A DNA stretch of 64,000 nucleotides from Sphingobium sp. BYY-5 (lineage in GTDB: Bacteria > Pseudomonadota > Alphaproteobacteria > Sphingomonadales > Sphingomonadaceae). The notes under the pieces are model-generated. The model saw only the letters and a list, made by a program, of their open reading frames with translations. It was not told where the DNA came from and made no database searches. This document shows positions 17,578 to 26,333 of the stretch, piece after piece (position 1 is the stretch's first letter; the number at the start of each line of letters is the position of its first letter). Location: NCBI RefSeq assembly GCF_022758885.1, contig NZ_JALEBH010000002.1:1239244-1303243 (forward strand). Reading direction: 5' to 3'. The position numbers were made by a program, and so were the translations under genes.

Positions 17578-18157
17578 GGCATTCGGCCGTCTGGTTGAGG
17601 CAGTAGCGAACCGGTTCATACCAGTCGCAATCAATGTGGGCGAAGGCGATCTGTTCGATATCCAATGTTGGCAGGCTGTCCTGAAACAACCCCTTCACCA
17701 GATTGACGCGATCGCCGTCGACCGGCGTTCCATAACGAGCCAACTGACTGGCCACCTGATCGAACAGATCGTCGCGATAGCCATAATAGGTATCGCCGCC
17801 TAATCCCTCCGCCTTGCCCGACGCAATAATGTCATAACGCTGTTTTGACCGCGCATCGTCGCGTTCGGAAGCAGGGGGTGGGATCATGGCGAACACGTCC
17901 AGGCCAAAGAAGCGACGATCTGACCGGGCATGATGTGCAAGCAGGATGGCCGATCCGCCAAGGGCTACGCCGAACTCGACGATATCCCCCCTCACCGCGC
18001 GTCTGCGGATGCGGGACAGGGCAGCCTCTATGCGCAACAGTTTTCGGGCGGGGAGATAGGTAAGCCGTTCGCGCCGAATCTGTCGACTGATCCGGCTGAG
18101 GCGAGCCACGTCCGTCCAATGGCGCATCCGCCGCCGGAGGGCAGGCAGCGCGCTCAT
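17438..18157 (-). CDS. TylF/macrocin O-methyltransferase-like SAM methyltransferase
   Basis: Probable SAM-dependent O-methyltransferase decorating the polysaccharide. The 239 residues have GDIVEFGVALGGSAILLA as the SAM motif I, FGLDVFAMIP as the acidic end of strand 2, and FAHIDCDWYEPVRYCL followed by GGLVVIDDYHDY, the TylF family metal/catalytic Asp block. It begins one base after the pyruvyl transferase stop, so they are one operon with the flippase and GT25 genes. Its last 140 bases overlap the convergent Wzy-like gene. Sugar O-methylation is inferred; the family also includes antibiotic sugar methyltransferases such as TylF and NovP. Confidence 0.85.
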   Translation of the reverse strand: MSALPALRRRMRHWTDVARLSRISRQIRRERLTYLPARKLLRIEAALSRIRRRAVRGDIVEFGVALGGSAILLAHHARSDRRFFGLDVFAMIPPPASERDDARSKQRYDIIASGKAEGLGGDTYYGYRDDLFDQVASQLARYGTPVDGDRVNLVKGLFQDSLPTLDIEQIAFAHIDCDWYEPVRYCLNQTAECLTPGGLVVIDDYHDYKGCREAVDEFLADRPDFRMKTGPNPVLHRRD

Positions 18158-18158
18158 C

Positions 18159-19163
18159 TCATGATTTTCCGATCAAGCCCTGGGCGAGGGCGAATGCCTG
18201 CTGCCGCGTCGTCGCCTGATGGAAACCGCGATACTCCCTGGTCCAATGGGCAGCGAACCCGCTCAGCTTGCCATAGCTGTTGTCCAACGCGACATGGGGA
18301 ATATCGAGCAGCAATGACAGGATGTGGGCGTGCAGGCGGTCGGTGACGACCACCTGCCCCTGCGACAGGATGGAAAAGCCCCGCCGCAGCCGCCAGTCGG
18401 CAAGTAGCTGATATCGCCGCAGCCGCTTTTCCCGATCGGTGGAGGCGCGCAGTGAATCGACTTTGACGCGGGCGCGAATGAAGGTGCGTTCCATGCGCCC
18501 TTCCTCCAACCAGTCCTGCGCGATCGTGGCGGGCGGTGGCGAGACTGCATCTCCCGCGACAGCCTCATGATCGGTACGCAGCAGCGCCAATATGTCGGCC
18601 TTGGGGGAGAGCCGCTGATGACAGCCAAGATAGATGGCCGCGTCCGGGCAGAGTTTCACCTCACAATCGAAATGCCGCTCCGCGAAGGCGAAGGATTTCG
18701 CATCGCGGACCAGCAGGGTGAAGGCGCCATGGTCGCGTATCGCCTGTGCCATTTCCGCCGATCGATCCGCATCATCATAGAATATCGATTGGGGCAGTTG
18801 AATGATCGGGCGATCGGGGAAGTTCCGGAGCAGCCGCAGCCGGAACTGCTCGTGCCGGAGCCAGGTGGTGCCGAAATTGCCCCCCCCATGTATCAGGATC
18901 GGTCCGGTGGGCGCCGCGCGCCGCAAATCATCCTCGCTGAAATTGTTCAGGCTGCATGTATAGACCGGCGCCCGGCCCGCAGCCGTCAGCCAGGCCATTT
19001 CACCCAGCCAGATGGCTGAATCCCCGACATTGGAATGATCGGGGAAATCGACCAGCGCGACCGGGCCGGGGGCTATGCATTCCTCGAAGCGCTGGTTGAT
19101 CTGCGTGCTGAGCGAGCGGACGAGTTGCTGTGCCGTCAGGCTGTCTTCCATCGTTTCCATCAT
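18159..19163 (-). CDS. Polysaccharide pyruvyl transferase
   Basis: Predicted to attach a pyruvate ketal to a sugar of the exopolysaccharide using PEP. The 334 residues have the family pattern DFPDHSNVGDSAIWLGE near the N-terminus, PILIHGGGNFGTTW in the middle, and VVTDRLHAHILSLLLDIPH near the C-terminus with the conserved Arg-His pair, followed by DNSYGKL. The start at 19163 overlaps the flippase stop by ATGA. A longer upstream frame is just read-through of flippase sequence. It is similar to ExoV/CsaB-type enzymes. Pyruvylation would add negative charge to the polymer. Confidence 0.9.
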   Translation of the reverse strand: MMETMEDSLTAQQLVRSLSTQINQRFEECIAPGPVALVDFPDHSNVGDSAIWLGEMAWLTAAGRAPVYTCSLNNFSEDDLRRAAPTGPILIHGGGNFGTTWLRHEQFRLRLLRNFPDRPIIQLPQSIFYDDADRSAEMAQAIRDHGAFTLLVRDAKSFAFAERHFDCEVKLCPDAAIYLGCHQRLSPKADILALLRTDHEAVAGDAVSPPPATIAQDWLEEGRMERTFIRARVKVDSLRASTDREKRLRRYQLLADWRLRRGFSILSQGQVVVTDRLHAHILSLLLDIPHVALDNSYGKLSGFAAHWTREYRGFHQATTRQQAFALAQGLIGKS

Positions 19164-20650
19164 GCCAGCGCCCGCCTTGCAGTACCGATCAGCAGGCGAC
19201 GCCATGTCTGTGAAAGCGTGAGCAGTGCGACGCCATAGACGAACGCGCCCGATCCCGCGACCAGGATCAGTTGGGCCAGTCGATTGGATGTCACCAATGT
19301 TACCTCCGCCAGGGTGAAATGCACGAACAGTCCCATGATCCCCGATGCGACCAGCGGTTCCCAGACGGCCATCATCGTATCCGTCAACCCGATCCCCGAA
19401 ATGCGCTTGAGCATTGCCACCTGCAACGGCAATGTCAGATAGGCGCGCAGGACATAGGCCCAGGCTATCGCGTAGAGTCCATGGGGAGCGGCTACCAGCG
19501 TGAAGATCGCCGTCATGGCGAGTTGTGTGCCGCCCAGAAACATCAATGCCCTGCTTGCTCCCGCCGCGCCCAGGGCGGGTGAGGCGAAGAAGTTGAGGGT
19601 GAAGGGCAGGGCCATGAAGGCGAAAATCTGCGCCAACTGGCCCGACTGCGCCCATTTGTCGCCGAAGACGACGGGAATGGCGAGCGGCGCCAACGATCCG
19701 AAACCGACCAGCGCGGGAAATGACAGCGCCGACGCCTTGGAAATCATCCAGCGATAGGCGGCCAGCATCTCGGCTCGATCATCCTTCACCCGCGCCAGCG
19801 TCTGCATGGCGACCGTGGAGAAGGGCTGGATCGCGCCGTTGGCGATCAGTTCGACCGTTCGCCAGGCCGTACGGTAGATGCCGACCGCGGCGATGCCGAT
19901 GACAGTGCCGATGACCAGATCCTGCAACCGCTGGGTGAAGATGAACACCAACTGGGTTGCCGTCAGGCTGCCGTTCAGGCCCAGATTACGCTTGAGCATT
20001 GCCCAGGAAAAGGCCTTCCCCGGCGTCCAGTCATAGGACATCCGACCCAGCACGGCGCCGACCATGGCCGTCACGATCCGCTGGATCACCAGTGCCCATA
20101 GTCCAAGGCCGGCAAAGGCCGCTGCGACAGCCGCGCCGCCGCCGATCACGCCGCTCAGCACGGAACGCAAAGCCGTCGTCCGGTGGCCGAAGGCGCGCAG
20201 GCGCAGCGCCATATGTGTCTGGCCAAGCGCCGAAATCGGCAGCACCAGGCTCAACACACATAATGGCCATGCAATTTGAGGCGCATCCATGAAGGCGGCG
20301 AAGGGCATCGCCAGGACAAAGGTGATGGCGCAGGCGATCAGGCTGAACCCCATATTGCCGCGATAGATGGTGTCGAGAAATTCGTCAGAGAGAATGCGCT
20401 CGCGCGCGACGGTCTGGATCAGGCCTGCCGTGCTGATCGCGCGGAACACTTCCGCAAAGACCGCCATCAGTGCGAAGGCACCGATATCGCCGGGCGCAAG
20501 CAGCCGGGCCAGCAGGACGAAGACCAGGAAGGAAAAGACCTGATCCGACATGAAACGCATCACCGACCAGCCGACGGAGGCCTTGCTCTGACGCCGGAGC
20601 TTGGTGTCGAAACGGGGCTCGACGGCAGCGGGGTTCTGTTCAGCGCTCAA
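19160..20650 (-). CDS. Wzx-type polysaccharide flippase (PST family)
   Basis: Flips undecaprenyl-linked repeat units across the inner membrane. The 496-residue protein has about twelve to fourteen hydrophobic helices. The N-terminus SVGWSVMRFMSDQVFSFLVF followed by LLARLLAPGDIGAFAL is the standard start of WzxC/lipopolysaccharide flippases, and YRGNMGFSLIACAITFVLAM follows. It overlaps the GT25 gene stop by eleven bases and the pyruvyl transferase start by four. Specificity cannot be read from sequence. Confidence 0.9.
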   Translation of the reverse strand: MSAEQNPAAVEPRFDTKLRRQSKASVGWSVMRFMSDQVFSFLVFVLLARLLAPGDIGAFALMAVFAEVFRAISTAGLIQTVARERILSDEFLDTIYRGNMGFSLIACAITFVLAMPFAAFMDAPQIAWPLCVLSLVLPISALGQTHMALRLRAFGHRTTALRSVLSGVIGGGAAVAAAFAGLGLWALVIQRIVTAMVGAVLGRMSYDWTPGKAFSWAMLKRNLGLNGSLTATQLVFIFTQRLQDLVIGTVIGIAAVGIYRTAWRTVELIANGAIQPFSTVAMQTLARVKDDRAEMLAAYRWMISKASALSFPALVGFGSLAPLAIPVVFGDKWAQSGQLAQIFAFMALPFTLNFFASPALGAAGASRALMFLGGTQLAMTAIFTLVAAPHGLYAIAWAYVLRAYLTLPLQVAMLKRISGIGLTDTMMAVWEPLVASGIMGLFVHFTLAEVTLVTSNRLAQLILVAGSGAFVYGVALLTLSQTWRRLLIGTARRALA

Positions 20651-21389
20651 GCGCCAGCCCCAGTTTCTTCATGCGGATGCGCTGCCGCTCCACCCAGCGG
20701 GCCAGTTTCTGACGGCGCGTTCCGTGCGCCACGCTGCGCCCGGTGGCGAAGCGTGTCGAGCCGATGCCCGATTCCACGAATTCCTCGATCACCGGCGCGG
20801 GAAACAGCATGAGATTGCGAACGCCATGGTCCCAGGACCGGTCCATCTCATCATCGATGGGCCGGCGGACGACACGACATGCCTGTGAGAAAGCCCGCGC
20901 GCCTTCGAGCGTGATGACATAGGCCTGCGTGCCGTAAGCATTGCCGACCAGCTCGACCACCGTGCGGGAATGCTGCAGGAAATCCTTTCTTATCTTCTTC
21001 TGCCAGGTCGGCGTCTTGGCGTAGAGGCGCAGATAAGGGATGCCCTCCGCCGTCAGGTTCGTCTCCGCCAGCCGCGCGAGAAACGCCCAATCGACGATGG
21101 TGTCGTCTTCCAGCACGATAGATTGCCGGGTGCCGTTGGCGATCATGTCCTGCCAGATGCTGAAATGGCTCGAATAGCAGCCGATTTCGCCCTGGGTCAG
21201 TTGGCGGCCCTTGTTGCGTTCCACCGCATCGGCGGCGAGGACGAGGCCGTCTGCCAAAGTCCGCTTCCCATCAAAAAAACGCCATGGCAGTCCGGTTGCG
21301 CGCGCGCGCTCCGTAAAGGCGGCGCGCCGTGCGGTGGCGTTCTCCATCGACACGACGAGAACAGGCGTTGTGAACTTTGGGTCTGCCAT
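20640..21389 (-). CDS. Glycosyltransferase family 25 (LPS-type)
   Basis: Cytoplasmic nucleotide-sugar transferase, often a galactosyl- or glucosyltransferase. Motifs are VLVVSMENATARRAAF at the N-terminus, TQGEIGCYSSHFSIWQDMI, the metal-binding SIVLEDDTIVD, and YGTQAYVITLEGARAF. All match GT25. I chose the ATG at 21389 (MADPKFTTPV), which gives 249 residues, because the upstream in-frame extension has no family sequence. It starts the minus-strand operon GT25-flippase-pyruvyl transferase-methyltransferase and is divergent from a GT2 gene. Confidence 0.87.
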   Translation of the reverse strand: MADPKFTTPVLVVSMENATARRAAFTERARATGLPWRFFDGKRTLADGLVLAADAVERNKGRQLTQGEIGCYSSHFSIWQDMIANGTRQSIVLEDDTIVDWAFLARLAETNLTAEGIPYLRLYAKTPTWQKKIRKDFLQHSRTVVELVGNAYGTQAYVITLEGARAFSQACRVVRRPIDDEMDRSWDHGVRNLMLFPAPVIEEFVESGIGSTRFATGRSVAHGTRRQKLARWVERQRIRMKKLGLALER

Positions 21390-21661
21390 CCTGTTTGTCG
21401 CGCAATGCCCATTTGCCAGATGCGCGGCAATCGACTCCTGTCTGTCGCCGCTGCATCGCAAGGAAAGGAAACGGATTTTGCATTGCAGTGCAACCCGGTG
21501 GAGGGGTGGAGCGTCCGGATTGCGGCGTATCGAGCCAATTCAGCGACAGTTCATTCAATGCGTTATCCACGACAAACGGTTCGCCGGGCTTGCCGCCCGC
21601 TTCATCTTCGCAACTGCGGTAGAGGCTTGACCCGCATCGCCGACTTGCGGACCCTTCCATC

Positions 21662-22591
21662 ATGTCTGAGGCAGCCCGGTTCCCTGACGATGGTCAAACG
21701 GTGAAAGGCGCCGCTGTCGTAGCGCCACTCGTCAGTGTCATCATTCCTGTCTGGAACAGTCCCGATTATATTCGTCATTGTCTGGCGGCGCTTGAGCAGC
21801 AGACGCTGCCGCGCGATCAATATGAGATTGTGGTGGTCGACAATGGTTCGACCGATGATACGGCCAGTATCGCACGGGCCGTGCCGGGGATCATCGTGCT
21901 GGAAGAAACGCGGCCGGGTTCCTACGCCGCCCGCAACCGGGCGTTGAAGGAAGTCCGTGGCACATTCGTCGCCTTCACCGACGCCGATTGCCTGCCCGCG
22001 CCCGACTGGTTGGAAGCGGCGCTGAGTGCGGCGCGATCACATCCGGAATTCGGTGTGCTGGCGGGGCGGATCGAATTGTTCGACGAAGCGCTTCCCGATG
22101 GGCAGGCTTGTGGTGATTATGAGCGCATCTTCAGCTTTCCCCAGGCCTTTGCAGAGCGGGGCAATTGCGCGACCGCCAACTGGGTCAGCCGCAAGGATGT
22201 CTTTGACCGGCTGGGCGGTTTCGATGCGGCTCTCAAGTCCGGGGGCGATCGTCAGATGGCGCTGCGTATCCGCGATTCGGGTTTCCCTCTCATCTACGTG
22301 CCGGAAATGCTGGTGCGGCATCCGGTCCGCGCGTCGTGGACGGAACTTGTTCGCAAGCGACGCCGCCTGTCCGGTGGCCGCTGGGACCGCACCCGTCGGC
22401 CCGCGCGCCTGCTCCGCGTACTGGGCGCGACGCTCTACGATGCTGGTCGTCGGTTGCGGCGCGCAGCGCTCGCCCCGGGCCTGTCGATCGGGCGACGATT
22501 GGGCGTCATGCGGCTGACACTGGCGCTGTCGGCCGTCGCTGTCGGTGAATTCCTGCGGCTGGCCGGCGGACAAAGGGCGGCGCGGGACTGA
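21662..22591 (+). CDS. Glycosyltransferase family 2
   Basis: GT-A fold transferase for polysaccharide assembly at the inner face of the inner membrane. It shows PLVSVIIPVWNSPDYIRHCL, VVVDNGSTDDT, the AARNRALKEVRG nucleotide region and the DxD-like FTDADCLP. The acceptor-side motif GGFDAALKSGGDRQMALR fits GT2. The C-terminal third is Arg-rich and amphipathic, so peripheral membrane association is likely. Length is 309 residues. It is followed two bases later by another GT2 gene, with which it is surely cotranscribed. Confidence 0.88.
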   Translation: MSEAARFPDDGQTVKGAAVVAPLVSVIIPVWNSPDYIRHCLAALEQQTLPRDQYEIVVVDNGSTDDTASIARAVPGIIVLEETRPGSYAARNRALKEVRGTFVAFTDADCLPAPDWLEAALSAARSHPEFGVLAGRIELFDEALPDGQACGDYERIFSFPQAFAERGNCATANWVSRKDVFDRLGGFDAALKSGGDRQMALRIRDSGFPLIYVPEMLVRHPVRASWTELVRKRRRLSGGRWDRTRRPARLLRVLGATLYDAGRRLRRAALAPGLSIGRRLGVMRLTLALSAVAVGEFLRLAGGQRAARD

Positions 22592-22592
22592 C

Positions 22593-23570
22593 ATGACCTC
22601 ACCGCGCTTTTCCGTGGTCATGCCCTTGTTCAATAAGGGGCCGCATGTGGAGGCCGCGATCCAAAGCGTGCTGGACCAGAGCTTCGCGCCGCTGGAACTG
22701 ATCGTGATCGATGACAGTTCGACGGATGGCGGACGGGAACGGGTTGCAGCGATGGCTCGCCCGGAAATCAGGCTGCTGACGCGCGATACACCGGGGCCGG
22801 GTGGATATGCTGCGCGCAATCTGGGGATTGTCGAAGCCGCAGGGGACTGGGTAGCGTTTCTGGATGCCGACGATATCTGGCTGCCCGATCATCTGGCCGT
22901 ACTGGCCGACCTCATCGGACAGATGCCGACGGCGGGCATGGCCGCGACGCGCTTCGATCATGTGTTCGACACCCATCGTCAGCCCCAGCGCGTGACGGCG
23001 CGTCTGGCGGAAAGTGGAGAAGCCGATTTCGGTGCGTTTCTTGCCGCCTGGCTGGACGTGCGGGAATGCCCGATGTGGACCGGGGCGATCGCGATCCGGC
23101 GCGACCTGTTGATGCGGGTGGGCCTGTTCCCGGAAGGCCGGGCGTTGCGCGGCGGCGACAAGGATCTCTGGCTGCGTTGCGCGCGGCATATGACGCTGGC
23201 CTACAGCCCCCGGGTGACGGCCGAGTTCAACCGCGATTCAACCAACAAGGTCAGCAAATCCACCTCGACCCTTGCGCCGCCCTGCCTGGTTCGAACGGCG
23301 CGTGAGATGCTCGCGGACGCGGATGCCGCCGAACGGCGACTTTTGCGGCGTCTGATCAATCAGGAGATCGGTTATTATCTGCGCTACGCGATGAAATCGC
23401 CGGGCCGGGTGGGCATCGGCATTCAGGACGTGGCCCTGCCGGAAGGGGTTCGGACGCTGGCCCTTCTGGTGGCTGTGCGCTGGATACCGGCAACTGTTCG
23501 ACAGTCCGCTTACCGGCTTTTCACACGGCGGCGGATGGAACGCGGTGGCGGGTTGCTCGCCGCGCGGTGA
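22593..23570 (+). CDS. Glycosyltransferase family 2
   Basis: A second GT2 enzyme, 325 residues, with RFSVVMPLFNKGPHVEAAI, LIVIDDSSTDGG, GYAARNLGIVEAAG and the metal-binding FLDADDIWLPDHL. The acceptor motif GGDKDLWLRCA is intact. The ATG at 22593 directly follows the TGA of the previous gene, so I prefer it to the upstream in-frame ATG at 22545, which lies inside the neighbour. It is followed by the outer-membrane barrel gene. The donor and linkage are unknown. Confidence 0.88.
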   Translation: MTSPRFSVVMPLFNKGPHVEAAIQSVLDQSFAPLELIVIDDSSTDGGRERVAAMARPEIRLLTRDTPGPGGYAARNLGIVEAAGDWVAFLDADDIWLPDHLAVLADLIGQMPTAGMAATRFDHVFDTHRQPQRVTARLAESGEADFGAFLAAWLDVRECPMWTGAIAIRRDLLMRVGLFPEGRALRGGDKDLWLRCARHMTLAYSPRVTAEFNRDSTNKVSKSTSTLAPPCLVRTAREMLADADAAERRLLRRLINQEIGYYLRYAMKSPGRVGIGIQDVALPEGVRTLALLVAVRWIPATVRQSAYRLFTRRRMERGGGLLAAR

Positions 23571-23626
23571 CGGGCCGGAATATCGAAGGGGGATCGTCGC
23601 TTCCCTGCACAAAACATGGAGCGCGA

Positions 23627-24928
23627 ATGAAGTTCAGGAAATGGGCTACATGTCTGCTGATGGGGATGCCCTGCGGATCGGCGCTGGCGCAGCAATATGA
23701 TCCGTTCGACCGCCTCGGCACCTTGCAGGGCAGTGACAATGTTTTCGGTCGCGACCGCAATGTCGGCGTGACCGACAGGCCCCGGCCCGATTATGCGACC
23801 AGGCCCATTCAGTTGGGATCGTGGACCATAACGCCCCAGATGGCGGTGGAAGCAAATTACAACGACAATATCTATTACACGCGCCGCTCGACCGTCGATG
23901 ACATCATCATGAGCGTCAGGCCGCGCCTGACGATCGCCCGTCCTGATCCCAACCTCACAGTGGCGATCGCGGGCGAATATGAGGCGGCTCGCTATATGAA
24001 CCGCACCGCTGAAAATACGGACACCTACGCATTGAAAGGCGATCTGCGAAGCGTCGTCCGGCGCGATACCGTCCTCAATCTGCGGCTGTTGCAGGCGCGC
24101 GAAGCCGAAGCGCGCTTCTCCCCGGATTCGCTGACAGGTATCGCCCGTCCGACCCGGTTCGACATTACGGAAGTCTATGGCGAAGCGGTCCATATATTCA
24201 ACCGCCTGCGCGTACGCGGCACGATGGATTATGAACGGCGCAACTATCACGACAATCGCGATCGGTCAGGCGCGATCATCGATCAGGATTTTCGTGACCA
24301 CAAAACTGTGACCGGATCGGCCATCGCCGAATATGCGCTCAGCCCCAGCCTGGCGCTGTTCGTGGCTGGATCGGTCAACCGGCGCAGTTATGCGGCGCGT
24401 ATCGGCCCCGTGCCCGCGCGCGATTCCCGTGGATATGAGGCGGCGCTGGGCGCCAGCATGGAAATCGGCCGCCTGATGCGCGGCTCCGTCCGGCTCGGCT
24501 ATCTGGATCAGGATTATAAGGACCCCATGTTCACCGATGTCAGCGGGCTATTGATGCGGGGAGAACTGGCTTATTTCGTGACATCCCTCGTCACCCTGAC
24601 CGCGAAGGTCGATCGCAGCGTGGTGGAGAGCGGACTTGCCGGATCGGCGGGCTATCTGCGTACCGGTTATTCGCTGCGCGCCGACTATGAATTGCTCAGG
24701 AACCTCATCCTGTTGGCCGAACTGGGGCGTGAGAATCGCCGATATAATGGCATTGAGCGTAGCAATAGCGGGTTCACCGGGCGCTTCGCCGCGACATATA
24801 TGGTCAGCCCCCGTTGGGCACTGCGCACTGAATTCAGCCATCGGGCGCAGGAGAGTGCGGGCGCCAGTGCCGGACGCACCTTCGCGGGCAATCAGGTCAT
24901 GCTGAGCGTTGTCTTCAAGGGGCTTTAA
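23627..24928 (+). CDS. Outer-membrane beta-barrel protein, BBP2 type, exopolysaccharide locus
   Basis: A 433-residue exported protein with signal peptide MKFRKWATCLLMGM ending at ALAQ. The mature part is rich in alternating polar/aromatic strands, for example WTITPQMAVEANYNDNIYY, YALSPSLALFVAGSVNRRSY and the C-terminal strand NQVMLSVVFKGL. This resembles the putative porin family (BBP2) seen in sphingomonad exopolysaccharide loci, such as GelF-like proteins. It may form or assist the outer-membrane exit. The ATG at 23627 was chosen because the signal peptide begins there; the upstream extension is not leader-like. A palindromic repeat follows immediately after the stop codon. Confidence 0.78.
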   Translation: MKFRKWATCLLMGMPCGSALAQQYDPFDRLGTLQGSDNVFGRDRNVGVTDRPRPDYATRPIQLGSWTITPQMAVEANYNDNIYYTRRSTVDDIIMSVRPRLTIARPDPNLTVAIAGEYEAARYMNRTAENTDTYALKGDLRSVVRRDTVLNLRLLQAREAEARFSPDSLTGIARPTRFDITEVYGEAVHIFNRLRVRGTMDYERRNYHDNRDRSGAIIDQDFRDHKTVTGSAIAEYALSPSLALFVAGSVNRRSYAARIGPVPARDSRGYEAALGASMEIGRLMRGSVRLGYLDQDYKDPMFTDVSGLLMRGELAYFVTSLVTLTAKVDRSVVESGLAGSAGYLRTGYSLRADYELLRNLILLAELGRENRRYNGIERSNSGFTGRFAATYMVSPRWALRTEFSHRAQESAGASAGRTFAGNQVMLSVVFKGL

Positions 24929-24973
24929 AGCATTTTCTAGTCAGATGAAATCATCCGACGACTCGGAAAATGC
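24929..24973. repeat. Palindromic intergenic repeat, copy 2
   Basis: Outer arms GCATTTTC (24929-24936) and GAAAATGC (24966-24973) match those of the copy at 6040-6083. The inner stem is GTCAGATGA-aa-TCATCCGAC with one mismatch. It lies between convergent genes and next to the terminator at 24989-25027. Confidence 0.5.
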
Positions 24974-24987
24974 GATAAACAAAAAAC

Positions 24988-25767
24988 TTAGAGCGGTTGA
25001 TCCGATGCAATGGGATCAACCGCTCTAGCGGAAGGGGGCGATGTCAGGCAGCCCGGAAATGCGTCGACGCAGGCCCGCATGAGGGCGTCGGGCACCATGC
25101 GGTTGATATAGCCGTCCGATCCGTCCTGCGACAGCAGCTTTGCGGGGATGCCGCCCACCACGCCCTTGTCCGGCACATCCTTGGTGACGACCGCATTGGC
25201 ACCGACCGCGCTATCATTCCCCAATGTGATGCGCCCCAATATCTTGGCCCCCGCGCCCAGGAAAATGCGATCCCCGACGATCGGCGCTCCGGCGCGCGCG
25301 CCGCGATTGGTCTGCCCCAGCAGCACGCCATGCGTGACGTTGATGTTGGCGCCGACGATGGCGTCGCCATGAATATAGATGCCGCCGAAACGATTGATGA
25401 AGAAGCCGGGGCCGATCACCGTATATTCGGGGATGGCGATCCCATATTTATAGCGGCAGCGCAGCAGCAGCCATTTGGACAGCGGGTATAGCCCCAGGGC
25501 CTGAAAGCGCTTCGTTTTCAGATAGCCGCACCCGCGCATCAGCACCGTATATTTATAGCCCGGCGTGAACAGATAATGGCGCCAGAAGGCGCTCGCGTCC
25601 GCGCGTCCGGCATAGCGGAACAGGTCCGCCCGCAACAAGGCGACCAGCCCGCGCAGGCGGGGCGCGCATCCACGCAGGTGTGGCTTGGCCATTTCTTCGA
25701 CCGTCGCGGGAGCAGGGAGCGCCGACGACAATGGGGCGGCGGGCGATGTCGTTGCGGGCGAGTTCAA
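24988..25767 (-). CDS. Serine O-acetyltransferase-like hexapeptide acyltransferase
   Basis: A left-handed beta-helix acetyltransferase of 259 residues, probably using acetyl-CoA to acetylate the polysaccharide or its precursor. Hexapeptide turns run from about residue 115 to 205: IYIHGDAIVGANINVTHGV, LGQTNRGARAGAPIVGDR, IFLGAGAKILGRITLGN and SAVGANAVVTKDVPD. The catalytic His is in VTHGVLLG. An N-terminal Pro/Ala-rich segment (1-25) precedes an alpha-helical part with a CysE-like layout. In this locus it is more likely a colanic-acid-type sugar acetyltransferase than CysE. It overlaps the export gene stop by four bases. The last codons and the stop lie inside the terminator hairpin. Confidence 0.82.
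   Translation of the reverse strand: MNSPATTSPAAPLSSALPAPATVEEMAKPHLRGCAPRLRGLVALLRADLFRYAGRADASAFWRHYLFTPGYKYTVLMRGCGYLKTKRFQALGLYPLSKWLLLRCRYKYGIAIPEYTVIGPGFFINRFGGIYIHGDAIVGANINVTHGVLLGQTNRGARAGAPIVGDRIFLGAGAKILGRITLGNDSAVGANAVVTKDVPDKGVVGGIPAKLLSQDGSDGYINRMVPDALMRACVDAFPGCLTSPPSARAVDPIASDQPL
24989..25027 (-). terminator. Intrinsic terminator overlapping the acetyltransferase stop codon
   Basis: A perfect 15-bp inverted repeat: TAGAGCGGTTGATCC (24989-25003) and GGATCAACCGCTCTA (25013-25027), loop nine bases. Reading the minus strand, the hairpin is followed within a few bases by a T-run (AAAAAA on the plus strand at 24981-24986). It has all parts of a rho-independent terminator for the minus-strand operon. 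The hairpin encodes the final residues AVDPIASDQPL and the stop. Confidence 0.8.
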
Positions 25768-26333
25768 AAGTAACGCTCCTTGATACGGATGATGTCGCCG
25801 GGCTGCACGGTAATTTCGGCGGTCAGGGGATAGATTTTCTCCTCCGCCTCTCCCGCCCGCTTGATATAGGCTCGCTTCTCGTTCGCCCGGTAGGTGAAGC
25901 CATCGGCCTTGGCGACGGCCCCGCGCACGGTCAGCCCCGTGATGAACGGGTATTCGCCCGGCTTGTTCACTTCACCCAATATATAGAAGGGCCGGAAATT
26001 CGCGACGCTGACCGTCACCTTGGGTTCGATGACGAAGTTCTTGTTCAGCGCGTCGGCTATGTCCTTCTGCACGTCCTGCGCTTCACGGCCGGCCGCCTTG
26101 ACTTCCCCGATGAGGGGGAAGCCGATGGTTCCGGCTGGTGAAATCTCGAAATCGCCCGACAGGGAGGGTTCGCCGAAGGTGCTGATCCTCAGCTTGTCAC
26201 CCGGCGAGAGCCGAAAGACGAACTCTTGCGTGGTTGGCGGATCATCCTTGGCGAAAAGCCTTCCGGATTGGCCCGCCAATACCAACAGCATGATCCCTAG
26301 CGCCGCCGTCATAGCGATGCGGATACCGCTCAT
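25764..26333 (-). CDS. GumB/Wza-like polysaccharide export protein
   Basis: A periplasmic or outer-membrane export protein. The 189 residues start with a signal peptide (IAMTAALGIMLLVLAG). The Poly_export domain follows (FRLSPGDKLRISTFGEPSLS, then ISPAGTIGFPLIGEVKAAG) and then one SLBB domain (FYILGEVNKPGEYPFITGL). It ends ITVQPGDIIRIKERYF. It is far shorter than Wza and resembles GumB, which lacks the C-terminal membrane helix, so a separate barrel, perhaps that at 23627, may complete the channel. AGGAGA lies seven bases before the ATG. It overlaps the upstream GT4 stop and the downstream acetyltransferase start by four bases each. Confidence 0.9.
   Translation of the reverse strand: MSGIRIAMTAALGIMLLVLAGQSGRLFAKDDPPTTQEFVFRLSPGDKLRISTFGEPSLSGDFEISPAGTIGFPLIGEVKAAGREAQDVQKDIADALNKNFVIEPKVTVSVANFRPFYILGEVNKPGEYPFITGLTVRGAVAKADGFTYRANEKRAYIKRAGEAEEKIYPLTAEITVQPGDIIRIKERYF

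Noticed and set aside
18159..19655. Longer start for the pyruvyl transferase at 19655
   Set aside because: The extra 164 codons run through the flippase coding region and show no homology; the ATGA overlap at 19160-19163 marks the real start.
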